From Rhizophagus irregularis (lineage: Eukaryota > Glomeromycota > Glomeromycetes > Glomerales > Glomeraceae), in assembly GCF_026210795.1 (NCBI RefSeq), contig NC_089442.1, positions 4,926,501-4,990,500 of the forward strand: a stretch of 64,000 bases of DNA, written 5' to 3'. Positions 11,161 to 22,574 of this stretch are shown piece by piece. The notes under the pieces are model-generated. The model was not told the DNA's origin. It was given only the letters and a program-made list of their open reading frames with translations, and searched no databases. Position 1 is the stretch's first letter; every line of letters begins with the position of its first letter. The position numbers and the translations under genes are program-made.

Positions 11161-12440
11161 TTATCCTATATCTATCCGTCTGATATCTGTATGATATCTG
11201 TATGATATCTATATGATATATATCATAATATATCGGGTACCCAATAAGTCTATGATATGTGACCGATATTTAACTACCCGATATGTGTAAGATGTATATG
11301 TGATATTTACATGATGTGTCACCGTTTTTCTGCATTTTTACTACACATATCGGGTACCTGATATGTGTAGCATTGTTAAATATCATACACATATATCACA
11401 TATATTGTACACATATCAGGTACCCGATAGGTACCCGATAGTATTAATTTTGACCAGTGTACGAAGGCGAGATGCAAAGAAGATGGATATTCTCCAGCGA
11501 ATACTCTTTCAAGTATTCGCGTAAGCACGCCCAAACTTCCATTTTGATTAAAAAGTTTATTGTAACATTCAGCCACTGCAGGATGATTTTTCCATTCAAT
11601 TATCCTTGCTGATGAAGTGTTAGTATTGATGGGTGGCAAAATTACTTCTCCAAAATAGCTGAATAAAGCATCTCTAGCTTTAGTTGTCAAGCAACTTCGT
11701 AGGGATCTTTGTTTTGATAGAAGCTTTTATTAAAAAAAAAGATTATTATTATTTATTAGTTTTCTAAAACGTAAATATTAAATATAAAAAATTTACTTCT
11801 GGACAAATTTTGTTGTTAAAATATGAAATCCACTGCGTTTTAGTAGTGAATTTGTTGTAAAAGTCTTGATGTCGAATTTTGAGAAATTCTTCAGTTGCTT
11901 CTCGTAATTCTTTCTTTGGTAGGGTATATACTTATATTAAATGTTGCTTTAGCAACATCTTTTATTATGGTCTAAAGAAATATAATTTGAGTTATAATAT
12001 GTATATGACTTTAAAATTTAAAAAAGCTAGACTAACCTTTATGAAGTTATTATCACCGGAATTATCAGATTCGACCATCTCCTCAATATGCTTCATTCTA
12101 TTGCATAAAAATTCCAAATGTTTATTGGTTTTTACGTTCTCCTCGATTAATTTAGTGTTGAACTGTTTATTTTGTTCTATCATATTATCAACCTTTTTGT
12201 TGAGTTTTATGAGTTGTTCTAATAAAATAAATTTTTGTTATAAAATATAAATTATCATAATTTTAAAAAACGATAATATTCAAATATTTGCATACCATTA
12301 AAAACTTCATAGCTATTTTCGCTCATGCTACTCGTGCTACTCATACTACTTTCAATACCTCGACGTTTGTTTGATGTTTCTTCACCCGCCGATAGAAGTT
12401 TTTGAATTTTATTTCGAAATTCTGATCTATCTCCGGACAT

Positions 12441-14070
12441 GTTTGTAATGTTGATGATAATAGAGAATTATAAAATTTATGATAAGGTAAGAATCCTCAC
12501 GAAAAAAAATATTGAGCAAGTCTTTATTTTACGGTATTTATGAATATTAAATGTACATACGTGGATATAAAAAAATCTAAATTAGGAAAAACTTAGAAGT
12601 TGCTATAAATGTATCCACGTGGAACCAATATCGATGTATGTGGAAAAGCTTAATAATATTTAATGGTTATGAATTATTATGAATGTACATACGTGGATCA
12701 GGGACTAAAATAGTACTGTAAAAGTCGGAAAAAACGATAAATTTTGAAAATATACGAAAATTTTCATTTTTCCTGCGACCTGTTAATGCCAATATAAAAA
12801 ATAAAAACAAATCCCCTGAGCTCAATCAATACTAATGGTTACGAATTATTAAATATATATGTGGATATAAAAAAATCTAAGAAGAAGTATAAATCATACC
12901 GAAGTTATTAAATGCGCTACGTGGAACCAATATCAATGTATGTGGATCAGGGTCTAAAATAGTACGTGGAACAAATATCGATCAGGGTCTAAAATGGTAC
13001 GTGGAACAAAGATCGAAACCCCAGAAAAATACGATATATTTAAAAAGTATCCAAAAATTTTTAGTAAAATAAACATAATATATAAAAACCAATAAATTAA
13101 AGCCCGTCAGCAAATTTTTTGTACCTACGTGGAATCAAATCGATGTGATAGTTAAGGACACGATTTGTATACATACGTGGATATAAAAAATCTAAGAAAA
13201 AGTATTAATCATACTGGTTATTATAAATGTATCCTACGTGGAACCAATATCGATGTATGGAGAAGAACACGTGGATTCGGGTCTACATACGTGGATATAA
13301 AAAAATCTAATTAAAAAGTATTAATCGTAATACGTAACCGGGAATATTCGATAGTAAGAACAGTGGATTCGGGCTTACCATAGTGGATATAAAAAAAACC
13401 AAAAAGTAATTAATCATACTCGGTATTATAAATTAGCCTATGAACCAATATCAAGATGTGATAGTCTAAAATAGTACGCGAAACAAATATCGATCAGGGT
13501 CTAAAATAGTACGTGAAACAAATATCGATCAGGGTCTAAAATGGTACGTGGAACAAAGATCGAAACCGCAGAAAAACACGATATATTTTAAAAGTATCCA
13601 AAAATTTTCAGTAAAATAAACATAAAATATAAAAACCAATAAATTAAAGCCCGTCGGCAAATTTTTTGATAAATCTGATTAAATCCCGATGCGAATACTA
13701 AAAAAGTATACATATGTAGTTATTCAGTAAAATTCGAAGCAGATATCACATATACGTACCAGGGACGATGATTTTTTGTTGTGATAAAATTTATAAAATA
13801 TGTTTGTAATAAACTAGTATTTTGATTTTGTTTATTGGTGATATTTTGTTGGTTAATTAGCTTAATAAAGCAAAAAATATGAAAAAAAAACTAAATTAAC
13901 AAAAAAACTAGCTGTAAGTAAGAATCAAGATGCTGAAGTCGTGGTCAATAAAGGGGAAAATAGGCGAATTTTTTTGTTGAAAAAAATCGAGAGTATGAAC
14001 AAATTCTTTTGAAAAAGGTGAAATAAAATGAAAAATGGTAGTAATTACTACCCCGATGGTAATTACCCCT
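12441..14070. repeat. Dispersed TACGTGGA/TCCACGTA repeats
   Basis: Irregular repeats contain CATACGTGGATATAAAAAAA, TCCACGTGGAACCAATATCG and AGGGTCTAAAATAGTACG. One block of about 145 bp (about 12970-13115) recurs at about 13525-13670 with few changes. No gene is seen. The block lies just upstream of the start of the split minus-strand gene, so its promoter may have been repeat-derived. Confidence 0.6.
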
Positions 14071-14074
14071 TTGT

Positions 14075-14345
14075 TGATTATCTTGTAAAATAGCATGAAT
14101 TTTCGCTATTTTTTTCATTTCTGGTATTAACTCGCAATTCAGCTTCATATAATCTTTAGCATAAAAAATCAGTCGAAACTAAGAATTCCACCGTGTTGCA
14201 TTAGGTAACGGAATTTTACGTGGTGATGCAATTCCATGTTCTTTTAAGTGAACTGTGTACGTCTTCGTGTAGGAGCATTAACAAAAACGTTCCTTATATC
14301 TTGCAGAAAGCTTTTTAGATGTTAAATTGGGAAAAGTCTCGCTGA
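14075..14345 (-). pseudogene. hAT-like transposase fragment
   Basis: Minus-strand translation gives LKEHGIASPRKIPLPNATRW, then NS, an in-frame TAG (where W is expected), then FRLIFYAKDY and an EMKKIAKIHAILQDNQQ tail. The LPxxTRWNSW block is characteristic of RNase H-fold hAT-type transposases common in these fungi. Upstream residues (ETFPNLTSKKLSARYKERF) need a frameshift near 14280 to connect, and an acceptor-like TTTCAG lies just before them. Only a short central piece survives. Confidence 0.6.
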
Positions 14346-14604
14346 AAAAAAATTTTTTTATTAGTAAAGACAGGTAAGATTCAAAGATTAAGATTATCAT
14401 GAACTATACCCGATTTATGCGCACAACATGGCGCATGTATAACACTTTTCATATAAGCCGCAGAATTAGCGTATAATTTTAACTTTACCGAATATTTCCG
14501 AGTTCTTTAAATTTTGCTAAGTGTCCCAACCTTTTTGAAAAATCTGAAGGCATCCGGTTTATTCATATCTAATCCGGATTTAAAAATAAATCCGGTTTGA
14601 AACT

Positions 14605-15215
14605 CTAGGTGCGAAGGATTTCGAGCGTAATATTTCGTAACGATTCGGTGACGTAAAACTTGCGAAGGATTTCGACGTAATATTTTGTAACGATTCCGGT
14701 ACGTAAATTTTCGAAGGATTTCGAGCGTAATATTTCGCAACGATTACGGTACGTAAATTTTCGAAGGATTTCGAGCGTAATATTTTGTAACGATTCCGGT
14801 ACGTAAATTTTCGAAGGATTTCGAGCGTAATATTTCGCAACGATTACGGTACGTAAATTTTCGAAGGATTTCGAGCGTAATATTTTGTAACGATTCCGGT
14901 ACGTAAATTTTCGAAGGATTTCGAGCGTAATATTTCGCAACGATTCCGGTACGTAAATTTTCGAAGGTTTTCGAGCGTAATATTTCGCAACGATTACGGT
15001 ACGTAAATTTTCGAAGGATTTCGAGCGTAATATTTTGTAACGATTACGGTATGTAAATTTTCGAAGGATTTCGAGCGTAATATTTCGCAACGATTACGGT
15101 ACGTAAATTTTCGAAGGATTTCGAGCGTAATATTTCGTAACGATTCCGGTACGTAAATTTTCGAAGGATTTCGAGCGTAATATTCCACAACGATTACGGT
15201 ACGTAAAATTTGCAA
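14605..15215. repeat. 50-bp tandem satellite, about 12 copies
   Basis: Monomer: CGATTACGGTACGTAAATTT, TCGAAGGATTTCGAGCGTAA, TATTTCGCAA. Two versions (TTTTGTAACGATTCCGG and TTTCGCAACGATTACGG) largely alternate, giving a 100-bp higher-order period. The repeat is CG-rich for this genome and creates long false open frames on the minus strand. Confidence 0.92.
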
Positions 15216-15219
15216 AAGT

Positions 15220-15770
15220 ATATGCTATAATATTCCGGAAGTTTACGATACCCGTAAACTTACGTATGTTTACTCCGTAAATTTACGGACATCGTAACTT
15301 ACGTAATATTATGCCCGATTAAATTTGCTGATGACTACTTCAAACAATAGCAAGAAAAGTTCGCGCAATGGTAGATCAAGTAGTAGAATATAAGGATTTT
15401 AATATACCGTATCTATTATTCACAGTAAAATACGTTATAAACGTATGATTTAATATACCGTATCTATAGGAGAAATGAATGATACGTTATAGACGTATGA
15501 ATTTAATATACCGTATCCATATTTTGCGAACAGTATACAAAATACCGATATACAGTAGAAAGATATTTATACAATATACGTTACAAATGTATGAAATTAA
15601 AATACCGTATCATACAGTCTATTCACCGTATACTTTGTTACATTTTTTATTATTGGCATTTTGCGAACAGTATACATAATACTGATGTGCAGTATATAAA
15701 ATTGCGAACAGTATCAAAGATGCGAATATACAGTATATAAACAGTGTGCATATTTTTTATAGGGATGGGA
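15220..15770. repeat. ATACCGTAT / ACGTATG short repeats
   Basis: Contains inverted GTTTACG/CGTAAAC motifs (15240-15300), a partial copy of the 4.1-kb hairpin arm (15340-15368), then repeated ATACCGTATC, ATACGTTATA and GCGAACAGTATA motifs to about 15750. No coding region is recognised. It sits where the LINE reverse transcriptase would be expected. Confidence 0.6.
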
Positions 15771-15774
15771 TTGA

Positions 15775-17945
15775 TAAAATTGAACGTGAGTAGCTAAAGA
15801 GTTGTGTATAAACAAAGAAATACCACCAGAAGAATGGCCATGTTTAGTAGAGTCCAAATCAGAATGGAAAGAAGTATAATCACAAACTCGCTTAGATAAA
15901 AATTTCATTTGTTTAGGTGATAAATGAGTATCAACAATACTACCAAAGGAAATATAGTTATGAAAAAAAAGGAAGAAATTTGGTCCATTTTAAATGAACC
16001 TTGACCAGGAGTTTTAAGACCATTAACATTAAAAGAAGAAATGTTAAAAGAATTGGGGATGGATGAAGTAGAAGAAGAGGAAGAAAATAATGTGTCAGAT
16101 AAAGGATCATTAAAAATATCACTAAAATCAACGGGGTTGAGAGAATTTCGCACAAAGGTATCATAATCTATATTATTGTTCATCATTATTACACTATGAT
16201 AAGAATTACGGGGTGAAAGGGGAGGATAACAAATTAATCAGATGAAGTCATATTGACTAAGTCCGAGGAAGAGCCACCAGAAATGAAGCTAATAAATCTT
16301 TCAATAAAGCCAGATAAGTGATCAAATTTGTTATCTAAAGATCATTGAAAGGAATAAATTTCAGCACGTTTTTTATTGATAGTAGCTTCATCGGCAGTTT
16401 CGGGAATGAGGGAGGAAGAAATGGTGGAATGAGAAACAGGAACCGTTGGGGAAGGGAGAACTGGGCCAGAAAGAGGCCTGTTCGAAGTGGGCGGGTTAGA
16501 TTGTGTTATATAAGGGTGGTGCGTTGGTGGTTATCAACAAGCGTATGTGAAGAATCATTGGGATCAAGTGGAAGAACATCGTCTTGCATATGTCCAAAAA
16601 CACGAAATTCCAGTCAAGACATCCTCTGATCAGCTAATTCAAGAGCATGAATTCTAGCACGTATACTAGCCATATCTTCTTGAAGGCTTTTGAGTACTGA
16701 AAGGATCTCTTGAATTTGGGAACAATTAGGATCTACCAAGGGAGGTTTATGGCCAGATGAGTTGGAAGTAGAGGTATTATTACGTTGGGAAGTGGAAAAG
16801 GAAACTGAACAGTCTTTGCCTTTACGCTCAATAGATCGGAAGTGGCAATGGAAAGCAGATTGGGTAGAATTATTGGAATTAGAAAAATTGGGCGAAGAAG
16901 TATTATTGGTATTATTATTGTTCCGTCCAGTATTGCTAGCTGAATGATTACATTATCGAGAATTAGAACAATCTTTGGATTGAGAAAGGGAACGATATCT
17001 ACTGTGGTTAGCAGAAGAATTATGGTTATTCGATTATCCAATATTGAAACGTTCTTTTAAGTGTGCAACAGGGTTATGGGTGTGTGAGCAACCTCAAGAG
17101 TTGTTCAAAGGGCATGCAGTAGGAGTACAGCCAAGTTTGCCGCATTTATGGCAAAGCTTGTTTGTATTCTCCGGGAGTTCCCATTGAAGCCTATGATCTT
17201 GCAGGGCGATTGATTGTTCCATTGCGGTATCCATCATTTGTTGTGATTTAAAGGTGATGTAAGCCCATCGTTTAGGTTTGTAAGAATTAAGAGACAGGAG
17301 AATATTACACAGGTCGAAAAGTGAAAAATCAGGCATCAATCAGGCACCAATCGGTCACCAATCAGGTACCTGATTGGTGACCGATTGAGTACCTTTCGTT
17401 TCTTAAATTCGCCAATCCTGAAGTCGCCAATCAGGCAGTTTAAGCTAACTTTTGATGCCAAAGTGATCGAAAGAACGAATATAGCTTCCATTGGAATCGT
17501 CTCAGCAAGACGAATCTAATGGTAGTAAAATCGCATCTCTAGGATTAATAGTTAATAAAAAATTAAATAAAATATAAATGATACATTTTTATTTTTATAT
17601 TTTACTTAATTTCTCATCAAGTATTAATCCTAGAAATATGATTTTACTACCATTAGATTTGTCTTGTTAAGACGATTCCAATGAGCTATATTTCATTCTT
17701 TTCTGATCACTGGATCAAAAGTTAGCAAACTGCCTGATTGGTGACGGTATTTGGCGAAAATGCCAATCAGGCACCAATCAGTCACCAATCAGTCACCAAT
17801 CAGCTACCTGATTGGTGACTGATTGGTGCCTGATTTTTCACTTTTCGACCTGTGTTAACGGCCATAGCGCTAATTATGCGTACCAAGGGCGCTAAATGCA
17901 CATCTTTCAATCTATTTGGTAGTTGCATTCCATCCTTTATATTTT
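15775..17945 (-). pseudogene. LINE retrotransposon, ORF1 plus endonuclease start, split and 3'-truncated
   Basis: ORF1 on the minus strand starts with LPNRLKDVHLAPLVRIISAM (about 17945-17858). It is interrupted by the 547-bp element at 17308-17854, then resumes with VNILLSLNSYKPKRWAYITF and a zinc knuckle CHKCGKLGCTPTAC (C-x2-C-x4-C-x4-C, about 17110-17155). A Ser/Asn-rich region and a helical IQEILSVLKSLQEDMASIRA stretch follow, with stops and frameshifts. ORF2 begins near 16186 and shows FNISSFNVNGLK, the first motif of an APE-type endonuclease, then after a frameshift MKFLSKRVCDYTSFHSDLDS and GGISLFIHN. No reverse transcriptase follows, because the copy ends at the 15.2-15.8 kb repeats. 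The missing 3' part is unusual for LINEs, which normally lose the 5' end. Confidence 0.72.
17308..17854. mobile_element. 547-bp CACAGG-ended element, TTA target duplication
   Basis: Inverted ends: CACAGGTCGAAAAGTGAAAA (17308-17327) and its exact complement at 17835-17854. They extend inward as ATCAGGCA(C)CAATC and GGTGCCTGAT motifs. A 3-bp direct repeat TTA flanks it (17305-17307, 17855-17857). A second internal inverted pair surrounds AATCTAATGGTAGTAAAAT (about 17513 and 17643). Non-autonomous; the ends resemble those of the elements at 5919 (CACTGGTCAAAA) and 54183 (CACAGGTCGAAA). It lies in LINE ORF1 between SAMA and VNILLSL, and the frame resumes after one TTA. Confidence 0.9.
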
Positions 17946-20095
17946 TCGTTTTCTGTTATAACATAGTTTTGAAAACTAAAATTATCAAAAATACAATTTA
18001 TATTTGGAACGACGAAATATAGATGGATCGGTAGATTTCCTTCCAGATGGTTTTTCAATTTAAGAAGACCGTTTACCTATATAGTATAAATATATTCAGT
18101 ACATAATAATAGATACCATACTTAATATAGGACTTATATTATTTACCTTAGTGTTATGTTTTCTTGCAATTGTTATTTGATATAAATGATGAATTCCATT
18201 ATTTTCAGGCGCAATAGCATCAATGGACTCAAAATTTTTAATTTTTAGAAAATTATAATACCCAGAATTTATTCTTTAAACATCATCATACTGGTTGAGT
18301 TCTAGACCTTGAAGATCAAGATTTTGTGCAGATCATTTATGATTATCATCAGTTAAACATCGTATCTTAAACTTGTTATCTTTTCGCAAGACATCATGTG
18401 CTAATATCTCAAAAAAATTCTCAGCAAAAGTTCTACTAGAACTTCCCGCAAAATCTCAGATTATATATATAATTTTGTCTTTTGCACGATATTGATATAA
18501 AGCCTCACTTGCTTCTACTAAGACAAGTTCAAATGTTTTATCTGTGAAATCAGCATTAGGAATAATATGTATAACTTTTCCAGAGTATTCATTATCTAAG
18601 TCGCCCCTCATAAATTTATGTAAATTACACTGAAAGATTAAGTATTTAAGATTCAGTTCGTTCATATATTCAATGAAGATTCATCGCAAAATGCAACTCC
18701 ACTTCTTAATTAATTCCTTGACTCTGGTCTCAGATATTATATCCTTATACTTCCAATTCCAAACATCCCAGATTTCTTTCTTGGACCAAATTGGGGCATA
18801 ATACACTCTAGGATGGATGCATTTACAAATTCATTTAGATTGGATTGAGCTGATGCTTCAATTCAACCCATATTTACAAATTACAAAATCGCTGCTAATT
18901 TGTCTATAACATTATAATATGAAAGAATTTCAATAATTATTTTCAGAAATTTCTCTTTAAATTTCGTGAGGTTGAATCTAACATTGAGTTTAGCTTAAAT
19001 GATTTTTTATTTTGCAATTACCTCCACCATTCTGTAAAAACTTTCATGTTTAGGATGTATAGATAATTATTTTCATTCATGATATGGTAGCCCATATAAT
19101 AAAGTAAAGTCCACAGTATATCATTTACATTTTGAAATAATAAGTCATATATAATCAAGATCTTCTATAATCTCTATATTAATCAGTATTTAGAAATGAT
19201 CTGGCTATTTGACCTTTTAAATAATTTATGAAATCATTTGTCATTATTCATAATTATTTGTCATTTGGTCATTTCAATTATTTGATTTTGATTGGCTAAT
19301 ATTTATCACATAAATAATCATGTGATTATAATTAAAAAATAAACAAAAATTATAATGTTAGCTAAAATTACATTCAGATAACCAAGATTATTTATCATTA
19401 GTTTAAGCATTGAAATGACATGTCATTTGTTATTTGTTATTTGAATCATTTGGTCATTTCAAATCTTTTGCCAAATACTGATATCAATTGTCTTATTTTT
19501 ACTTAAAAATACCAACTTTTCTTTAAAGTTTTCAGATAAATACCAATCTGTTCTAATGAATTTATTGATCAACCATGAATTGTATAAATGAATTCTACCT
19601 TTTGAAGCCATATAACTATTATACTATTCTTTGTTTGAATATTCTTGATCATACATTGGGAACACATCCAAATTATTAAGCCCTAATAAATATCCTGATT
19701 TGGCAATATAAGAAATACTAATAAAGAGGATTTTCTCCAAATTTTCACATTGATAAATTTAATTATTTGTTAAGTCATAATTTACACGATACTATGAAAA
19801 CAATTTAAAATAAATGCTTACTTTGAGAAGCACTTTAAATAGAAAGTCAAAAAAACTGCAAATTTTTTTGTAATATTAATATTAGTTCAGAAAGTAGTCA
19901 TACTCATCAATCAGGATAATACACTTATTTCTGTAATAGTCTTTCAAATGTCCAGAAAGATTAACTAGAGCATTTTTCGTCATTTTATATTTTAGAATAC
20001 CAGAATATATCTGATCAAAATTGTTTTTCCTATATTTATTGAGTCTTTCATAAACATATTCATGCACTTCATACAGTTCTACCAATTTTTTGCAA
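17945..20095 (-). pseudogene. Decayed Crinkler-like / AAA-ATPase-like gene
   Basis: The first piece (20085-19882) ends with LKDYYRNKCIILIDEYDYFL, a Walker-B-like LIDEYD of the AAA-ATPase-like NTPase found in Crinkler and related proteins. Further on (about 19715-19625) come ISYIAKSGYLLGLNNLDVFP and MYDQEY, the matching sensor region. A second part (about 18800-18150) has VYYAPIWSKKEIWDVW, RVKELIKKW, MNELNLKYLIFQ, DFAGSSSRTFAENFFEILAH and FESIDAIAPE. An intron (18077-18146) leads to VNGLLKLKNHLEGNLPIHLY and FVVPN. These resemble the C-terminal part of Rhizophagus-type Crinklers. At least three in-frame stops (for example TGA just after KDKIIYII) and AT-rich insertions at about 19040-19480 show it is dead. 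The far end abuts the LINE ORF1 fragment. Confidence 0.65.
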
Positions 20096-20099
20096 GTTT

Positions 20100-20939
20100 T
20101 ACCATCACAATCCTAGTAAAGGAACATAAAAAATAAACAAATTAGCAGAATAGTTAGAATAGTTTACAGGCAGTAATATAATGTTTAAAAAAATTTTAAA
20201 TTATTGTAAAATACTTTATTTAATAATTAAATATTTTTTAAAGAAAATTTAGGTCTTTAAAAATTTAAAGTAAAATTCAATATAATTTTAAAAGGTCATA
20301 CTATATATAAGGTAAAATTATGAGACAAAAAGGGTTGGTAAAATTACTAGTAAATCTGAAATTTTGTAAGGAGACTTCTATTAGAAGTAAGTGGGTCCTA
20401 TCTAAATATTTAAAAATTTGATGCAAAAAATACTAAGTTTTGCAGTTTATAATTTTGCAGAATCAAACCAAAATGAACTTAGCTGACATTATATTAAACT
20501 CAGCTAGTCAAGTAGATTCAATTGTAATATTTAGTTACCAACCTATTTAAAAATCATAAAAATTATTTTAATTCATTATTTTATTTTATAAATTTTATAA
20601 TAATAAATTTTTAAAAATTTTCAAAATTAAAAATTATATATATAATATATTATGTATTTTGCATTTTTGTACAGATATATATAGTATTCTTTACAAGTTG
20701 AATCAAGTTAAGTTTTTTGAATTAATTTTTTATATGATAAAATTTGTTTTATGCTAATTTTTATAATACTTTAACTATATTATTTATATTATATGAGTCT
20801 ATGCAAGTCATTTCAAATCACATATGTGGAACACTAAATATATAAAAAAACCTTTTATATAAATAATTGAACTTACTTATCCTATTTATTAATATTAAAA
20901 TATTAAGTTTAATTTAAAATAATTTTTTTATAAAACATA
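20100..20939. other. AT-rich spacer, no gene seen
   Basis: Very AT-rich; no open frame with recognisable content and no terminal repeat identified. Confidence 0.5.
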
Positions 20940-20948
20940 TAAAACATA

Positions 20949-22147
20949 GGATTAATTTTACATTCACCTTCAGTGAATTTCACTGGGGTGAATTTCACCT
21001 TGATTTGCAATGCATTAATTTTAAATTTACCCCAGTGAAATTCACCAGGTGATTTCATATTACACAAATGTGTGACGCATATTTTGTTTTTTGCTTTCTT
21101 GTAGTATTATTTTCAAAATGACCAGCTTTTACTGGAACTTCTTAAGGCAAGATTTTTTTATTTTCTTATTACTTCGCTAGTTTAATGTTCTTTTTCTCTT
21201 ATGCTAACTTGTTAACTTGTTTTTCAGAAAACAACAATTTCAAATAACTTCAAGAAGTTAAGGTAAGACTCACTTTTATTGCTAGTATTTTTATTTTTCT
21301 ACCATTCTCTTTGCTTCCACTTTGTTTTTAATTATCCTTTTCATTTATCATTGTCCCTTTCGCTCCTATATCATTTTTCATCACTCCATATTACTTCATA
21401 TCAGTTTTTATCACTCCATATCGCTTCATATTGGTTTTCATTACTCCATATTGCTCCATATCACTTTTCATCACTCCATACCGCTTCATATCACTCCATA
21501 TCGTTTTTTATCATTCTATATCACTTCATATCATTTTTATTACTCCATATTGCTTCATATCAGTTTTCATCACTTCATATTGCTCCATGTCGCTTTTCAT
21601 TACTCCATATCATTCCATATCGCTTCATATCAGTTTTCATCACTCCATATCACTTCATATCAGTTTTCATCACTCCATATTGCTCCATATCACTTTTCAT
21701 CACTCCATATCGCTTCATATCATTTTTCATCACTCCATATTGCTCCATATCGTTTTTTATCACTCTATATCGCTTCATATCGTTTCATATCAGTTTTCAT
21801 CACTCCATTTTGTTTTGCAACATTCCACTTTATTTTTCATCATCTCAATTCACTTTGTATTGTTTCATTTTGTTTTACCTCATCCCATTTCTGTTTTCAT
21901 CAACCTATTTCACTTTCATTTCATTTTTCATTAATAGTTTAATTGAAGTTATGTTAATTTAAAAAGAAACTTTTTGTCAATAAAACTTTAAAAATTTATG
22001 CTTAAATGGTCAATAGAAAAAATTTTTTTTACATGTTTATTCAAACACAAAAAAAATTTGATGCGATGAATTTTACTAAATTTTAATATAATAATAAATA
22101 TCACGTGATATGATGAATTTCACCTCCGGTGAGTGTTAAAATGATCC
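20949..22147. mobile_element. 1199-bp MULE-like non-autonomous element, 9-bp target duplication
   Basis: The ends read GGATTAATTTTACATTCACC at the left and, as complement of the right end, GGATCATTTTAACACTCACC. A perfect 9-bp direct repeat TAAAACATA flanks it (20940-20948, 22148-22156), a length typical of Mutator-like elements. Subterminal TTCACTGGGGTGAATTTCAC palindromes lie at the left. The interior is mostly a minisatellite (21290-21945) and has no transposase. Confidence 0.82.
21290..21945. repeat. Minisatellite of CACTCCATATTGCTTCATATC units
   Basis: Irregular units of about 30-40 bp built from TTTTCATCACTCCATAT, TGCTCCATATCA and CGCTTCATATCAG, highly pyrimidine-biased on the plus strand. 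All three plus frames stay open over several hundred bases because of the repeat. I treat those frames as artefacts of composition and not as a gene. Confidence 0.88.
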
Positions 22148-22156
22148 TAAAACATA

Positions 22157-22560
22157 TGCAATTATTAAAATAATTTTAGTAAATTTTTAAATTTTATTTT
22201 GATTTAATTTTTACTAAATTTTGTTGTAATTACTTTTTTAATTTTTCTTTTTATCAATTATTCAATTTTCAATTTTATTTTTTATTAATATTACAGTATT
22301 TGGATTTATCAGATATTAATATAATATCATAATTTATAAGTTGTTTTGATTTAAACTTTAGCTTTATTTTTTAATTATTTTAATTTACTTTATTTTGGCT
22401 TTAAATTAGTTTTTTTTGTAAATTAATTTAATTTTTCTTAGACTTTTAAATTCAAATTTTCTTAAATTTCTTTTATATATTGCTTTAATTTAATTTTACT
22501 TAAAATTTTGTACTTTAGTTAAATTTTAGCTAAAATTTTTTGATATTCTTAATTAATATA
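22157..22560. other. AT-rich spacer, no gene seen
   Basis: Oligo-A/T-rich sequence without recognisable features. Confidence 0.5.
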
Positions 22561-22574
22561 TATTTATGGTACAT

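Larger units (their letters stand above)
5919..11459. mobile_element. CACTA-like non-autonomous element, 5541 bp, TAC target duplication
   Basis: The ends are inverted: CACTGGTCAAAAT at 5919-5931 and its complement ATTTTGACCAGTG at 11447-11459. Similarity continues inward as CTATCGGG/TACCCGAT-type subterminal motifs (5938-6120 and 11224-11440). A 3-bp direct repeat TAC flanks it (5916-5918 and 11460-11462). CACTG ends with 3-bp duplications are a hallmark of the CACTA (CMC) superfamily. The interior has no transposase. It holds a module of about 300 bp shared with the 54-60 kb element, a degenerate micro-exon array (6545-7460), a satellite of about 2.7 kb (7620-10320) and AT-rich filler. Confidence 0.88.
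5707..12440 (-). pseudogene. Five-exon gene of unknown function, split by a 5.5-kb transposon
   Basis: Exons read on the minus strand: 12440-12296 (MSGDRSEFRNKIQKLL..., Ser-rich), 12218-12037 (charged, coiled-coil-like), 11971-11797, 11723-11460 and its continuation 5918-5826, then 5745-5707 with the stop. Introns are 73-80 bp with GT/AG ends and matching phases. Recognisable blocks are LREATEEFLKIRHQDFYNKF, SLRSCLTTKARDALFSYFGE and IIEWKNHPAVAECYNKLF. Exon 4 is cut by the element at 5919-11459. The TAC direct repeat lies on both sides, and the frame reads ...LAFV before it and VTATFAVLLDPKSK after it, so one copy of the target restores a continuous frame. Exon 3 also carries an apparent one-base frameshift near 11930. 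The intact protein would have been about 300 residues. It resembles a large expanded family of unknown function that I associate with Rhizophagus-type genomes; that link is from memory. Confidence 0.75.

Noticed and set aside
14507-15215. Repetitive minus-strand frames (RNITLEILRKFTYRNR units)
   Set aside because: Translation of the 50-bp satellite. Unit length is not a multiple of three, and frames appear in more than one phase.
21279-21962. Three overlapping long plus-strand frames rich in His, Ile, Ser and Phe
   Set aside because: They follow from the CACTCCATAT minisatellite, which is free of stops in all frames; no start context, introns or homology-like content.
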